Assembly: GCA_958295665.1 (NCBI GenBank)
Contig: OY282558.1
Coordinates: forward strand, 50,289,389 to 50,353,388
From: Tipula vernalis
Taxonomy: Eukaryota > Arthropoda > Insecta > Diptera > Tipulidae
DNA: 64,000 nucleotides
Direction of reading: 5' to 3'
Shown here: positions 36,838 to 50,670 of the stretch, piece after piece
Layout of the letters: every line of letters starts with the position of its first letter
Numbering within the stretch: position 1 is the stretch's first letter
Program-made: the position numbers and the translations under genes
The notes under the pieces: model-generated
What the model saw: the letters and a program-made list of their open reading frames with translations, nothing else
Databases searched by the model: none
Told to the model about the DNA's origin: nothing

Positions 36838-39800
36838 CGCCCAAAAACTTGTGGGCTATAGCACAGTTGATTTTCAATAAAATTGAATTTTCTAAGAAAT
36901 GTTTAGAAATAATCGAGCAATCAAAATGAAAATTGTCACAGCAATTACAGGTCTCGAAACCTATTGATAGAGGTATCAACCATCGTAATCGGACCATTTT
37001 AGATTTTAGCCGCCCAAAAACTTGTGGGCTATAGCACAGTTGATTTTCAATAAAATTGAATTTTCTAAGAAATGTTTAGAAATAATCGAGCAATCAAAAT
37101 GCAAATTGTCACAGCAATTACAGGTCTCGAAACCTATTGACAGAGGTATCAACCATCGTAATCGGAGCATTTTAGATTTTAGCCGCCCAAAAACTTGTGG
37201 GCTATAGCACAGTTGATTTTCAATAAAATTGAATTTTCTAAGAAATGTATAGAAATAATCGAGCAATCAAAATGAAAATTGTCACATCAATTACAGGTCT
37301 CGAAACCTATTGATAGAGGTATCAACCATCGTAATCGGACCATTTTAGATTTTAGCCGCCCAAAAACTTGTGGGCTATAGCACAGTTGATTTTCAATAAA
37401 ATTGAATTTTCTAAGAAATGTTTAGAAATAATCGAGCAATCAAAATGAAAATTGTCACAGCAATTACAGGTCTCGAAACCTATTGATAGAGGTATCAACC
37501 ATCGTAATCGGAGCATTTTAGATTTTTGCCGCCCAAAAAGTTGTGGGCTATAGCACAGTTGATTTTCAATAAAATTGAATTTTCTAAGAAATGTTTAGAA
37601 ATAATCGAGCAATCAAAATGAAAATTGTCACAGCAATTACAGGTCTCGAAACCTATTGATAGAGGTATCAACCATCGTAATCGGAGCATTTTAGATTTTT
37701 GCCGCCCAAAAACTTGTGGGTTATAGCACAGTTGATTTTCAATAAAATTGAATTTTCTAAGAAATGTTTAGAAATAATCGAGCAATCAACATGAAAATTG
37801 TCACAGCAATTACAGGTCTCGAAACCTATTGATAGAGGTATCAACCATCGTAATCGGACCATTTTAGATTTTAGCCGCCCAAAAACTTGTGGGCTATAGC
37901 ACAGTTGATTTTCAATAAAATTGAATTTTCTAAGAAATGTTTAGAAATAATCGAGCAATCAAAATGAAAATTGTCACAGCAATTACAGGTCTCGAAACCT
38001 ATTGATAGAGGTATCAACCATCGTAATCGGACCATTTTAGATTTTTGCCGCCCAAAAACTTGTGGGCTATAGCACAGTTGATTTTCAATAAAATTGAATT
38101 TTCTAAGAAATGTTTAGAAATAATCGAGCAATCAAAATGAAAATTGTCACAGCAATTACAGGTCTCGAACCCTATTGATAGAGGTATCAACCATAGTAAT
38201 CGGATTATTTTAGATTTTTGCCGCCCAAAAAGTTGTGGGCTATAGCACAGTTGATTTTCAATAAAATTGAATTTTCTAAGAAATGTTAAGAAATAATCGA
38301 GCAATCAAAATGAAAATTGTCACAGCAATTACAGGTCTCGAAACCTATTTATAGAGGTATCAACCATCGTAATCGGACCATTTTAGATTTTTGCCGCCCA
38401 AAAAGTTGTGGGCTATAGCACAGTTGATTTTCATTAAAATTGAATTTTCTAAGAAATGTTTAGAAATAATCGAGCAATCAAAATGAAAATTGTCACAGCA
38501 ATTACAGGTCTCGAAACCTATTGATAGAGGTATCAACCATCGTAATCGGAGCATTTTAGATTTTTGCCGCCCAAAAACTTGTGGGTTATAGCACAGTTGA
38601 TTTTCAATAAAATTGAATTTTCTAAGAAATGTTTAGAAATAATCGAGCAATCAAAATGAAAATTGTCACAGCAATTACAGGTCTCGAAACCTATTGATAG
38701 AGGTATCAACCATCGTAATCGGACCATTTTAGATTTTTGCCGCCCAAAAACTTGTGGGCTATAGCACAGTTGATTTTCAATAAAATTGAATTTTCTAAGA
38801 AATGTTTAGAAATAATCGAGCAATCAAAATGAAAATTGTCACAGCAATTACAGGTCTCGAAACCTATTGATAGAGGTATCAACCATCGTAATCGGACCAT
38901 TTTAGATTTTAGCCGCCCAAAAACTTGTGGGCTATAGCACAGTTGATTTTCAATAAAATTGAATTTTCTAAGAAATGTTTAGAAATAATCGAGCAATCAA
39001 AATGCAAATTGTCACAGCAATTACAGGTCTCGAAACCTATTGACAGAGGTATCAACCATCGTAATCGGAGCATTTTAGATTTTAGCCGCCCAAAAACTTG
39101 TGGGCTATAGCACAGTTGATTTTCAATAAAATTGAATTTTCTAAGAAATGTATAGAAATAATCGAGCAATCAAAATGAAAATTGTCACATCAATTACAGG
39201 TCTCGAAACCTATTGATAGAGGTATCAACCATCGTAATCGGACCATTTTAGATTTTTGCCGCCCAAAAACTTGTGGGCTATAGCACAGTTGATTTTCAAT
39301 AAAATTGAATTTTCTAAGAAATGTTTAGAAATAATCGAGCAATCAAAATGAAAATTGTCACAGCAATTACAGGTCTCGAAACCTATTGATAGAGGTATCA
39401 ACCATCGTAATCGGACCATTTTAGATTTTAGCCGCCCAAAAACTTGTGGGCTATAGCACAGTTGATTTTCAATAAAATTGAATTTTCTAAGAAATGTTTA
39501 GAAATAATCGAGCAATCAAAATGAAAATTGTCACAGCAATTACAGGTCTCGAAACCTATTGATAGAGGTATCAACCATCGTAATCGGAGCATTTTAGATT
39601 TTTGCCGCCCAAAAACTTGTGGGTTATAGCACAGTTGATTTTCAATAAAATTGAATTTTCTAAGAAATGTTTAGAAATAATCGAGCAATCAAAATGAAAA
39701 TTGTCACAGCAATTACAGGTCTCGAAACCTATTGACAGAGGTATCAACCATCGTAATCGGAGCATTTTAGATTTTAGCCGCCCAAAAAGTTGTGGGCTAT

Positions 39801-42800
39801 AGCACAGTTGATTTTCAATAAAATTGAATTTTCTAAGAAATGTATAGAAATAATCGAGCAATCAAAATGAAAATTGTCACATCAATTACAGGTCTCGAAA
39901 CCTATTTATAGAGGTATCAACCATCGTAATCGGACCATTTTAGATTTTTGCCGCCCAAAAACTTGTGGGCTATAGCACAGTTGATTTTCATTAAAATTGA
40001 ATTTTCTAAGAAATGTTTAGAAATAATCGAGCAATCAAAATGAAAATTGTCACAGCAATTACAGGTCTCGAAACCTATTGATAGAGGTATCAACCATCGT
40101 AATCGGACCATTTTAGATTTTTGCCGCCCAAAAACTTGTGGGTTATAGCACAGTTGATTTTCAATAAAATTGAATTTTCTAAGAAATGTTTAGAAATAAT
40201 CGAGCAATCAAAATGAAAATTGTCACAGCAATTACAGGTCTCGAAACCTATTGATAGAGGTATCAACCATCGTAATCGGACCATTTTAGATTTTTGCCGC
40301 CCAAAAACTTGTGGGCTATAGCACAGTTGATTTTCAATAAAATTGAATTTTCTAAGAAATGTTTAGAAATAATCGAGCAATCAAAATGAAAATTGTCACA
40401 GCAATTACAGGTCTCGAAACCTATTGATAGAGGTATCAACCATCGTAATCGGAGCATTTTAGATTTTTGCCGCCCAAAAACTTGTGGGTTATAGCACAGT
40501 TGATTTTCAATAAAATTGAATTTTCTAAGAAATGTTTAGAAATAATCGAGCAATCAAAATGAAAATTGTCACAGCAATTACAGGTCTCGAAACCTATTGA
40601 TAGAGGTATCAACCATCGTAATCGGACCATTTTAGATTTTAGCCGCCCAAAAACTTGTGGGCTATAGCACAGTTGATTTTCAATAAAATTGAATTTTCTA
40701 AGAAATGTTTAGAAATAATCGAGCAATCAAAATGCAAATTGTCACAGCAATTACAGGTCTCGAAACCTATTGACAGAGGTATCAACCATCGTAATCGGAG
40801 CATTTTAGATTTTAGCCGCCCAAAAACTTGTGGGCTATAGCACAGTTGATTTTCAATAAAATTGAATTTTCTAAGAAATGTATAGAAATAATCGAGCAAT
40901 CAAAATGAAAATTGTCACATCAATTACAGGTCTCGAAACCTATTGATAGAGGTATCAACCATCGTAATTGGACCATTTTAGATTTTAGCCGCCCAAAAAC
41001 TTGTGGGCTATAGCACAGTTGATTTTCAATAAAATTGAATTTTCTAAGAAATGTTTAGAAATAATCGAGCAATCAAAATGAAAATTGTCACAGCAATTAC
41101 AGGTCTCGAAACCTATTGATAGAGGTATCAACCATCGTAATCGGACCATTTTAGATTTTTGCCGCCCAAAAACTTGTGGGCTATAGCACAGTTGATTTTC
41201 AATAAAATTGAATTTTCTAAGAAATGTTTAGAAATAATCGAGCAATCAAAATGAAAATTGTCACAGCAATTACAGGTCTCGAAACCTATTGATAGAGGTA
41301 TCAACCATAGTAATCGGATTATTTTAGATTTTTGCCGCCCAAAAAGTTGTGGGCTATAGCACAGTTGATTTTCAATAAAATTGAATTTTCTAAGAAATGT
41401 TAAGAAATAATCGAGCAATCAAAATGAAAATTGTCACAGCAATTACAGGTCTCGAAACCTATTTATAGAGGTATCAACCATCGTAATCGGACCATTTTAG
41501 ATTTTTGCCGCCCAAAAAGTTGTGGGCTATAGCACAGTTGATTTTCATTAAAATTGAATTTTCTAAGAAATGTTTAGAAATAATCGAGCAATCAAAATGA
41601 AAATTGTCACAGCAATTACAGGTCTCGAAACCTATTTATAGAGGTATCAACCATCGTAATCGGACCATTTTAGATTTTTGCCGCCCAAAAAGTTGTGGGC
41701 TATAGCACAGTTGATTTTCATTAAAATTGAATTTTCTAAGAAATGTTTAGAAATAATCGAGCAATCAAAATGAAAATTGTCACAGCAATTACAGGTCTCG
41801 AAACCTATTGATAGAGGTATCAACCATAGTAATCGGATTATTTTAGATTTTTGCCGCCCAAAAAGTTGTGGGCTATAGCACAGTTGATTTTCAATAAAAT
41901 TGAATTTTCTAAGAAATGTTAAGAAATAATCGAGCAATCAAAATGAAAATTGTCACAGCAATTACAGGTCTCGAAACCTATTTATAGAGGTATCAACCAT
42001 CGTAATCGGACCATTTTAGATTTTTGCCGCCCAAAAAGTTGTGGGCTATAGCACAGTTGATTTTCATTAAAATTGAATTTTCTAAGAAATGTTTAGAAAT
42101 AATCGAGCAATCAAAATGAAAATTGTCACAGCAATTACAGGTCTCGAAACCTATTTATAGAGGTATCAACCATCGTAATCGGACCATTTTAGATTTTTGC
42201 CGCCCAGAAAGTTGTGGGCTATAGCACAGTTGATTTTCATTAAAATTGAATTTTCTAAGAAATGTTTAGAAATAATCGAGCAATCAAAATGAAAATTGTC
42301 ACAGCAATTACAGGTCTCGAAACCTATTGATAGAGGTATCAACCATCGTAATCGGACCATTTTAGATTTTTGCCGCCCAAAAACTTGTGGGTTATAGCAC
42401 AGTTGATTTTCAATAAAATTGAATTTTCTAAGAAATGTTTAGAAATAATCGAGCAATCAAAATGAAAATTGTCACAGCAATTACAGGTCTCGAAACCTAT
42501 TGATAGAGGTATCAACCATCGTAATCGGACCATTTTAGATTTTTGCCGCCCAAAAACTTGTGGGCTATAGCACAGTTGATTTTCAATAAAATTGAATTTT
42601 CTAAGAAATGTTTAGAAATAATCGAGCAATCAAAATGAAAATTGTCACAGCAATTACAGGTCTCGAAACCTATTGATAGAGGTATCAACCATAGTAATCG
42701 GATTATTTTAGATTTTTGCCGCCCAAAAAGTTGTGGGCTATAGCACAGTTGATTTTCAATAAAATTGAATTTTCTAAGAAATGTTAAGAAATAATCGAGC

Positions 42801-45660
42801 AATCAAAATGAAAATTGTCACAGCAATTACAGGTCTCGAAACCTATTTATAGAGGTATCAACCATCGTAATCGGACCATTTTAGATTTTTGCCGCCCAAA
42901 AAGTTGTGGGCTATAGCACAGTTGATTTTCATTAAAATTGAATTTTCTAAGAAATGTTTAGAAATAATCGAGCAATCAAAATGAAAATTGTCACAGCAAT
43001 TACAGGTCTCGAAACCTATTTATAGAGGTATCAACCATCGTAATCGGACCATTTTAGATTTTTGCCGCCCAAAAAGTTGTGGGCTATAGCACAGTTGATT
43101 TTCATTAAAATTGAATTTTCTAAGAAATGTTTAGAAATAATCGAGCAATCAAAATGAAAATTGTCACAGCAATTACAGGTCTCGAAACCTATTGATAGAG
43201 GTATCAACCATCGTAATCGGAGCATTTTAGATTTTTGCCGCCCAAAAACTTGTGGGTTATAGCACAGTTGATTTTCAATAAAATTGAATTTTCTAAGAAA
43301 TGTTTAGAAATAATCGAGCAATCAAAATGAAAATTGTCACAACAATTACAGGTCTCGAAACCTATTGATAGAGGTATCAACCATCGTAATCGGAGCATTT
43401 TAGATTTTAGCCGCCCAAAAACTTGTGGGCTATAGCACAGTTGATTTTCAATAAAATTGAATTTTCTAAGAAATGTTTAGAAATAATCGAGCAATCAAAA
43501 TGCAAATTGTCACAGCAATTACAGGTCTCGAAACCTATTGACAGAGGTATCAACCATCGTAATCGGAGCATTTTAGATTTTAGCCGCCCAAAAACTTGTG
43601 GGCTATAGCACAGTTGATTTTCAATAAAATTGAATTTTCTAAGAAATGTATAGAAATAATCGAGCAATCAAAATGAAAATTGTCACATCAATTACAGGTC
43701 TCGAAACCTATTTATAGAGGTATCAACCATCGTAATCGGACCATTTTAGATTTTTGCCGCCCAAAAACTTGTGGGCTATAGCACAGTTGATTTTCAATAA
43801 AATTGAATTTTCTAAGAAATGTTTAGAAATAATCGAGCAATCAAAATGAAAATTGTCACAGCAATTACAGGTCTCGAAACCTATTGATAGAGGTATCAAC
43901 CATCGTAATCGGACCATTTTAGATTTTTGCCGCCCAAAAACTTGTGGGTTATAGCACAGTTGATTTTCAATAAAATTGAATTTTCTAAGAAATGTTTAGA
44001 AATAATCGAGCAATCAAAATGAAAATTGTCACAGCAATTACAGGTCTCGAAACCTATTGATAGAGGTATCAACCATCGTAATCGGACCATTTTAGATTTT
44101 TGCCGCCCAAAAACTTGTGGGCTATAGCACAGTTGATTTTCAATAAAATTGAATTTTCTAAGAAATGTTTAGAAATAATCGAGCAATCAAAATGAAAATT
44201 GTCACAGCAATTACAGGTCTCGAAACCTATTGATAGAGGTATCAACCATCGTAATCGGAGCATTTTAGATTTTTGCCGCCCAAAAACTTGTGGGTTATAG
44301 CACAGTTGATTTTCAATAAAATTGAATTTTCTAAGAAATGTTTAGAAATAATCGAGCAATCAAAATGAAAATTGTCACAGCAATTACAGGTCTCGAAACC
44401 TATTGATAGAGGTATCAACCATCGTAATCGGACCATTTTAGATTTTAGCCGCCCAAAAACTTGTGGGCTATAGCACAGTTGATTTTCAATAAAATTGAAT
44501 TTTCTAAGAAATGTTTAGAAATAATCGAGCAATCAAAATGCAAATTGTCACAGCAATTACAGGTCTCGAAACCTATTGACAGAGGTATCAACCATCGTAA
44601 TCGGAGCATTTTAGATTTTAGCCGCCCAAAAACTTGTGGGCTATAGCACAGTTGATTTTCAATAAAATTGAATTTTCTAAGAAATGTATAGAAATAATCG
44701 AGCAATCAAAATGAAAATTGTCACATCAATTACAGGTCTCGAAACCTATTGATAGAGGTATCAACCATCGTAATTGGACCATTTTAGATTTTAGCCGCCC
44801 AAAAACTTGTGGGCTATAGCACAGTTGATTTTCAATAAAATTGAATTTTCTAAGAAATGTTTAGAAATAATCGAGCAATCAAAATGAAAATTGTCACAGC
44901 AATTACAGGTCTCGAAACCTATTGATAGAGGTATCAACCATCGTAATCGGACCATTTTAGATTTTTGCCGCCCAAAAACTTGTGGGCTATAGCACAGTTG
45001 ATTTTCAATAAAATTGAATTTTCTAAGAAATGTTTAGAAATAATCGAGCAATCAAAATGAAAATTGTCACAGCAATTACAGGTCTCGAAACCTATTGATA
45101 GAGGTATCAACCATAGTAATCGGATTATTTTAGATTTTTGCCGCCCAAAAAGTTGTGGGCTATAGCACAGTTGATTTTCAATAAAATTGAATTTTCTAAG
45201 AAATGTTAAGAAATAATCGAGCAATCAAAATGAAAATTGTCACAGCAATTACAGGTCTCGAAACCTATTTATAGAGGTATCAACCATCGTAATCGGACCA
45301 TTTTAGATTTTTGCCGCCCAAAAAGTTGTGGGCTATAGCACAGTTGATTTTCATTAAAATTGAATTTTCTAAGAAATGTTTAGAAATAATCGAGCAATCA
45401 AAATGAAAATTGTCACAGCAATTACAGGTCTCGAAACCTATTGATAGAGGTATCAACCATAGTAATCGGACCATTTTAGATTTTTGCCGCCCAAAAAGTT
45501 GTGGGCTATAGCACAGTTGATTTTCATTAAAATTGAATTTTCTAAGAAATGTTTAGAAATAATCGAGCAATCAAAATGAAAATTGTCACAGCAATTACAG
45601 GTCTCGAAACCTATTTATAGAGGTATCAACCATCGTAATCGGACCATTTTAGATTTTTGC

Positions 45661-48082
45661 CGCCCAAAAAGTTGTGGGCTATAGCACAGTTGATTTTCAT
45701 TAAAATTGAATTTTCTAAGAAATGTTTAGAAATAATCGAGCAATCAAAATGAAAATTGTCACAGCAATTACAGGTCTCGAAACCTATTGATAGAGGTATC
45801 AACCATCGTAATCGGACCATTTTAGATTTTTGCCGCCCAAAAACTTGTGGGTTATAGCACAGTTGATTTTCAATAAAATTGAATTTTCTAAGAAATGTTT
45901 AGAAATAATCGAGCAATCAAAATGAAAATTGTCACAGCAATTACAGGTCTCGAAACCTATTGATAGAGGTATCAACCATCGTAATCGGACCATTTTAGAT
46001 TTTTGCCGCCCAAAAACTTGTGGGCTATAGCACAGTTGATTTTCAATAAAATTGAATTTTCTAAGAAATGTTTAGAAATAATCGAGCAATCAAAATGAAA
46101 ATTGTCACAGCAATTACAGGTCTCGAAACCTATTGATAGAGGTATCAACCATAGTAATCGGATTATTTTAGATTTTTGCCGCCCAAAAAGTTGTGGGCTA
46201 TAGCACAGTTGATTTTCAATAAAATTGAATTTTCTAAGAAATGTTAAGAAATAATCGAGCAATCAAAATGAAAATTGTCACAGCAATTACAGGTCTCGAA
46301 ACCTATTTATAGAGGTATCAACCATCGTAATCGGACCATTTTAGATTTTTGCCGCCCAAAAAGTTGTGGGCTATAGCACAGTTGATTTTCATTAAAATTG
46401 AATTTTCTAAGAAATGTTTAGAAATAATCTATCAATCAAAATGAAAATTGTCACAGCAATTACAGGTCTCGAAACCTATTTATAGAGGTATCAACCATCG
46501 TAATCGGACCATTTTAGATTTTTGCCGCCCAAAAAGTTGTGGGCTATAGCACAGTTGATTTTCATTAAAATTGAATTTTCTAAGAAATGTTTAGAAATAA
46601 TCGAGCAATCAAAATGAAAATTGTCACAGCAATTACAGGTCTCGAAACCTATTGATAGAGGTATCAACCATCGTAATCGGAGCATTTTAGATTTTTGCCG
46701 CCCAAAAACTTGTGGGTTATAGCACAGTTGATTTTCAATAAAATTGAATTTTCTAAGAAATGTTTAGAAATAATCGAGCAATCAAAATGAAAATTGTCAC
46801 AGCAATTACAGGTCTCGAAACCTATTGATAGAGGTATCAACCATCGTAATCGGACCATTTTAGATTTTTGCCGCCCAAAAACTTGTGGGCTATAGCACAG
46901 TTGATTTTCAATAAAATTGAATTTTCTAAGAAATGTTTAGAAATAATCGAGCAATCAAAATGAAAATTGTCACAGCAATTACAGGTCTCGAAACCTATTG
47001 ATAGAGGTATCAACCATCGTAATCGGAGCATTTTAGATTTTTGCCGCCCAAAAACTTGTGGGTTATAGCACAGTTGATTTTCAATAAAATTGAATTTTCT
47101 AAGAAATGTTTAGAAATAATCGAGCAATCAAAATGAAAATTGTCACAGCAATTACAGGTCTCGAAACCTATTGATAGAGGTATCAACCATCGTAATCGGA
47201 CCATTTTAGATTTTAGCCGCCCAAAAACTTGTGGGCTATAGCACAGTTGATTTTCAATAAAATTGAATTTTCTAAGAAATGTTTAGAAATAATCGAGCAA
47301 TCAAAATGAAAATTGTCACAGCAATTACAGGTCTCGAAACCTATTGATAGAGGTATCAACCATAGTAATCGGATTATTTTAGATTTTTGCCGCCCAAAAA
47401 GTTGTGGGCTATAGCACAGTTGATTTTCAATAAAATTGAATTTTCTAAGAAATGTTAAGAAATAATCGAGCAATCAAAATGAAAATTGTCACAGCAATTA
47501 CAGGTCTCGAAACCTATTTATAGAGGTATCAACCATCGTAATCGGACCATTTTAGATTTTTGCCGCCCAAAAAGTTGTGGGCTATAGCACAGTTGATTTT
47601 CATTAAAATTGAATTTTCTAAGAAATGTTTAGAAATAATCGAGCAATCAAAATGAAAATTGTCACAGCAATTACAGGTCTCGAAACCTATTGATAGAGGT
47701 ATCAACCATAGTAATCGGATTATTTTAGATTTTTGCCGCCCAAAAAGTTGTGGGCTATAGCACAGTTGATTTTCAATAAAATTGAATTTTCTAAGAAATG
47801 TTAAGAAATAATCGAGCAATCAAAATGAAAATTGTCACAGCAATTACAGGTCTCGAAACCTATTTATAGAGGTATCAACCATCGTAATCGGACCATTTTA
47901 GATTTTTGCCGCCCAAAAAGTTGTGGGCTATAGCACAGTTGATTTTCATTAAAATTGAATTTTCTAAGAAATGTTTAGAAATAATCGAGCAATCAAAATG
48001 AAAATTGTCACAGCAATTACAGGTCTCGAAACCTATTTATAGAGGTATCAACCATCGTAATCGGACCATTTTAGATTTTTGC
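45661..48082 (+). repeat. 14-monomer higher-order unit, copy 1
   Basis: Starts with the six-monomer core (ATTAAA, GGGTTATAG, GGATTATTT, T67A, ATTAAA) and repeats at 48083. At about 46429 a monomer has AATCTATCAATC in place of AATCGAGCAATC, which I saw only once. Confidence 0.75.
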
Positions 48083-50670
48083 CGCCCAAAAAGTTGTGGG
48101 CTATAGCACAGTTGATTTTCATTAAAATTGAATTTTCTAAGAAATGTTTAGAAATAATCGAGCAATCAAAATGAAAATTGTCACAGCAATTACAGGTCTC
48201 GAAACCTATTGATAGAGGTATCAACCATCGTAATCGGACCATTTTAGATTTTTGCCGCCCAAAAACTTGTGGGTTATAGCACAGTTGATTTTCAATAAAA
48301 TTGAATTTTCTAAGAAATGTTTAGAAATAATCGAGCAATCAAAATGAAAATTGTCACAGCAATTACAGGTCTCGAAACCTATTGATAGAGGTATCAACCA
48401 TCGTAATCGGACCATTTTAGATTTTTGCCGCCCAAAAACTTGTGGGCTATAGCACAGTTGATTTTCAATAAAATTGAATTTTCTAAGAAATGTTTAGAAA
48501 TAATCGAGCAATCAAAATGAAAATTGTCACAGCAATTACAGGTCTCGAAACCTATTGATAGAGGTATCAACCATAGTAATCGGATTATTTTAGATTTTTG
48601 CCGCCCAAAAAGTTGTGGGCTATAGCACAGTTGATTTTCAATAAAATCGAATTTTCTAAGAAATGTTAAGAAATAATCGAGCAATCAAAATGAAAATTGT
48701 CACAGCAATTACAGGTCTCGAAACCTATTTATAGAGGTATCAACCATCGTAATCGGACCATTTTAGATTTTTGCCGCCCAAAAAGTTGTGGGCTATAGCA
48801 CAGTTGATTTTCATTAAAATTGAATTTTCTAAGAAATGTTTAGAAATAATCGAGCAATCAAAATGAAAATTGTCACAGCAATTACAGGTCTCGAAACCTA
48901 TTTATAGAGGTATCAACCATCGTAATCGGACCATTTTAGATTTTTGCCGCCCAAAAAGTTGTGGGCTATAGCACAGTTGATTTTCATTAAAATTGAATTT
49001 TCTAAGAAATGTTTAGAAATAATCGAGCAATCAAAATGAAAATTGTCACAGCAATTACAGGTCTCGAAACCTATTGATAGAGGTATCAACCATCGTAATC
49101 GGACCATTTTAGATTTTTGCCGCCCAAAAACTTGTGGGTTATAGCACAGTTGATTTTCAATAAAATTGAATTTTCTAAGAAATGTTTAGAAATAATCGAG
49201 CAATCAAAATGAAAATTGTCACAGCAATTACAGGTCTCGAAACCTATTGATAGAGGTATCAACCATCGTAATCGGACCATTTTAGATTTTTGCCGCCCAA
49301 AAACTTGTGGGCTATAGCACAGTTGATTTTCAATAAAATTGAATTTTCTAAGAAATGTTTAGAAATAATCGAGCAATCAAAATGAAAATTGTCACAGCAA
49401 TTACAGGTCTCGAAACCTATTGATAGAGGTATCAACCATCGTAATCGGAGCATTTTAGATTTTTGCCGCCCAAAAACTTGTGGGTTATAGCACAGTTGAT
49501 TTTCAATAAAATTGAATTTTCTAAGAAATGTTTAGAAATAATCGAGCAATCAAAATGAAAATTGTCACAGCAATTACAGGTCTCGAAACCTATTGATAGA
49601 GGTATCAACCATCGTAATCGGACCATTTTAGATTTTAGCCGCCCAAAAACTTGTGGGCTATAGCACAGTTGATTTTCAATAAAATTGAATTTTCTAAGAA
49701 ATGTTTAGAAATAATCGAGCAATCAAAATGCAAATTGTCACAGCAATTACAAAACCTATTGACAGAGGTATCAACCATCGTAATCGGAGCATTTTAGATT
49801 TTAGCCGCCCAAAAACTTGTGGGCTATAGCACAGTTGATTTTCAATAAAATTGAATTTTCTAAGAAATGTATAGAAATAATCGAGCAATCAAAATGAAAA
49901 TTGTCACATCAATTACAGGTCTCGAAACCTATTGATAGAGGTATCAACCATCGTAATTGGACCATTTTAGATTTTAGCCGCCCAAAAACTTGTGGGCTAT
50001 AGCACAGTTGATTTTCAATAAAATTGAATTTTCTAAGAAATGTTTAGAAATAATCGAGCAATCAAAATGAAAATTGTCACAGCAATTACAGGTCTCGAAA
50101 CCTATTGATAGAGGTATCAACCATAGTAATCGGATTATTTTAGATTTTTGCCGCCCAAAAACTTGTGGGCTATAGCACAGTTGATTTTCAATAAAATTGA
50201 ATTTTCTAAGAAATGTTAAGAAATAATCGAGCAATCAAAATGAAAATTGTCACAGCAATTACAGGTCTCGAAACCTATTGATAGAGGTATCAACCATCGT
50301 AATCGGACCATTTTAGATTTTTGCCGCCCAAAAACTTGTGGGCTATAGCACAGTTGATTTTCATTAAAATTGAATTTTCTAAGAAATGTTTAGAAATAAT
50401 CGAGCAATCAAAATGAAAATTGTCACAGCAATTACAGGTCTCGAAACCTATTTATAGAGGTATCAACCATCGTAATCGGACCATTTTAGATTTTTGCCGC
50501 CCAAAAAGTTGTGGGCTATAGCACAGTTGATTTTCATTAAAATTGAATTTTCTAAGAAATGTTTAGAAATAATCGAGCAATCAAAATGAAAATTGTCACA
50601 GCAATTACAGGTCTCGAAACCTATTTATAGAGGTATCAACCATCGTAATCGGACCATTTTAGATTTTTGC
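48083..50670 (+). repeat. 15-monomer higher-order unit, copy 2 (fullest)
   Basis: Same core order as copy 1, followed by GGGTTATAG, C11, GGGTTATAG and the ATGCAAATTG / T66A / AATTGG tag monomers. Its 2588 bp equal 15 x 173 minus the 7-bp deletion at 49750. A private AAAATCGAATT change lies at about 48647. Confidence 0.78.
49640..49805 (+). repeat. 166-bp monomer, 7-bp deletion
   Basis: Seven bases (GGTCTCG) are missing between CAATTACA and AAACCTATTG at about 49750. The deletion removes half of the quasi-palindrome at monomer positions 113-124. It sits in a tag monomer (ATGCAAATTG, GACAGAGG). Confidence 0.92.

Larger units (their letters stand above)
32341..43238 (+). repeat. Large block copy 2 (63 monomers, 10.9 kb)
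   Basis: Second copy of 22135-31821, starting about 520 bp after copy 1 ends. It is longer by 1211 bp, exactly seven monomers: four at 32860-33551, one at about 35.3 kb and two at about 41.0-41.7 kb. It keeps the private marks listed for copy 1. The near-adjacency suggests a tandem duplication by unequal exchange, followed by local gains in this copy or losses in the other. Confidence 0.88.

Noticed and set aside
22135..43238. Large duplication as a pure assembly artefact
   Set aside because: Not excluded, but the two blocks differ by whole-monomer gains and by private changes (for example TATAGTACAG near 28386), which an artefactual copy would not be expected to show.
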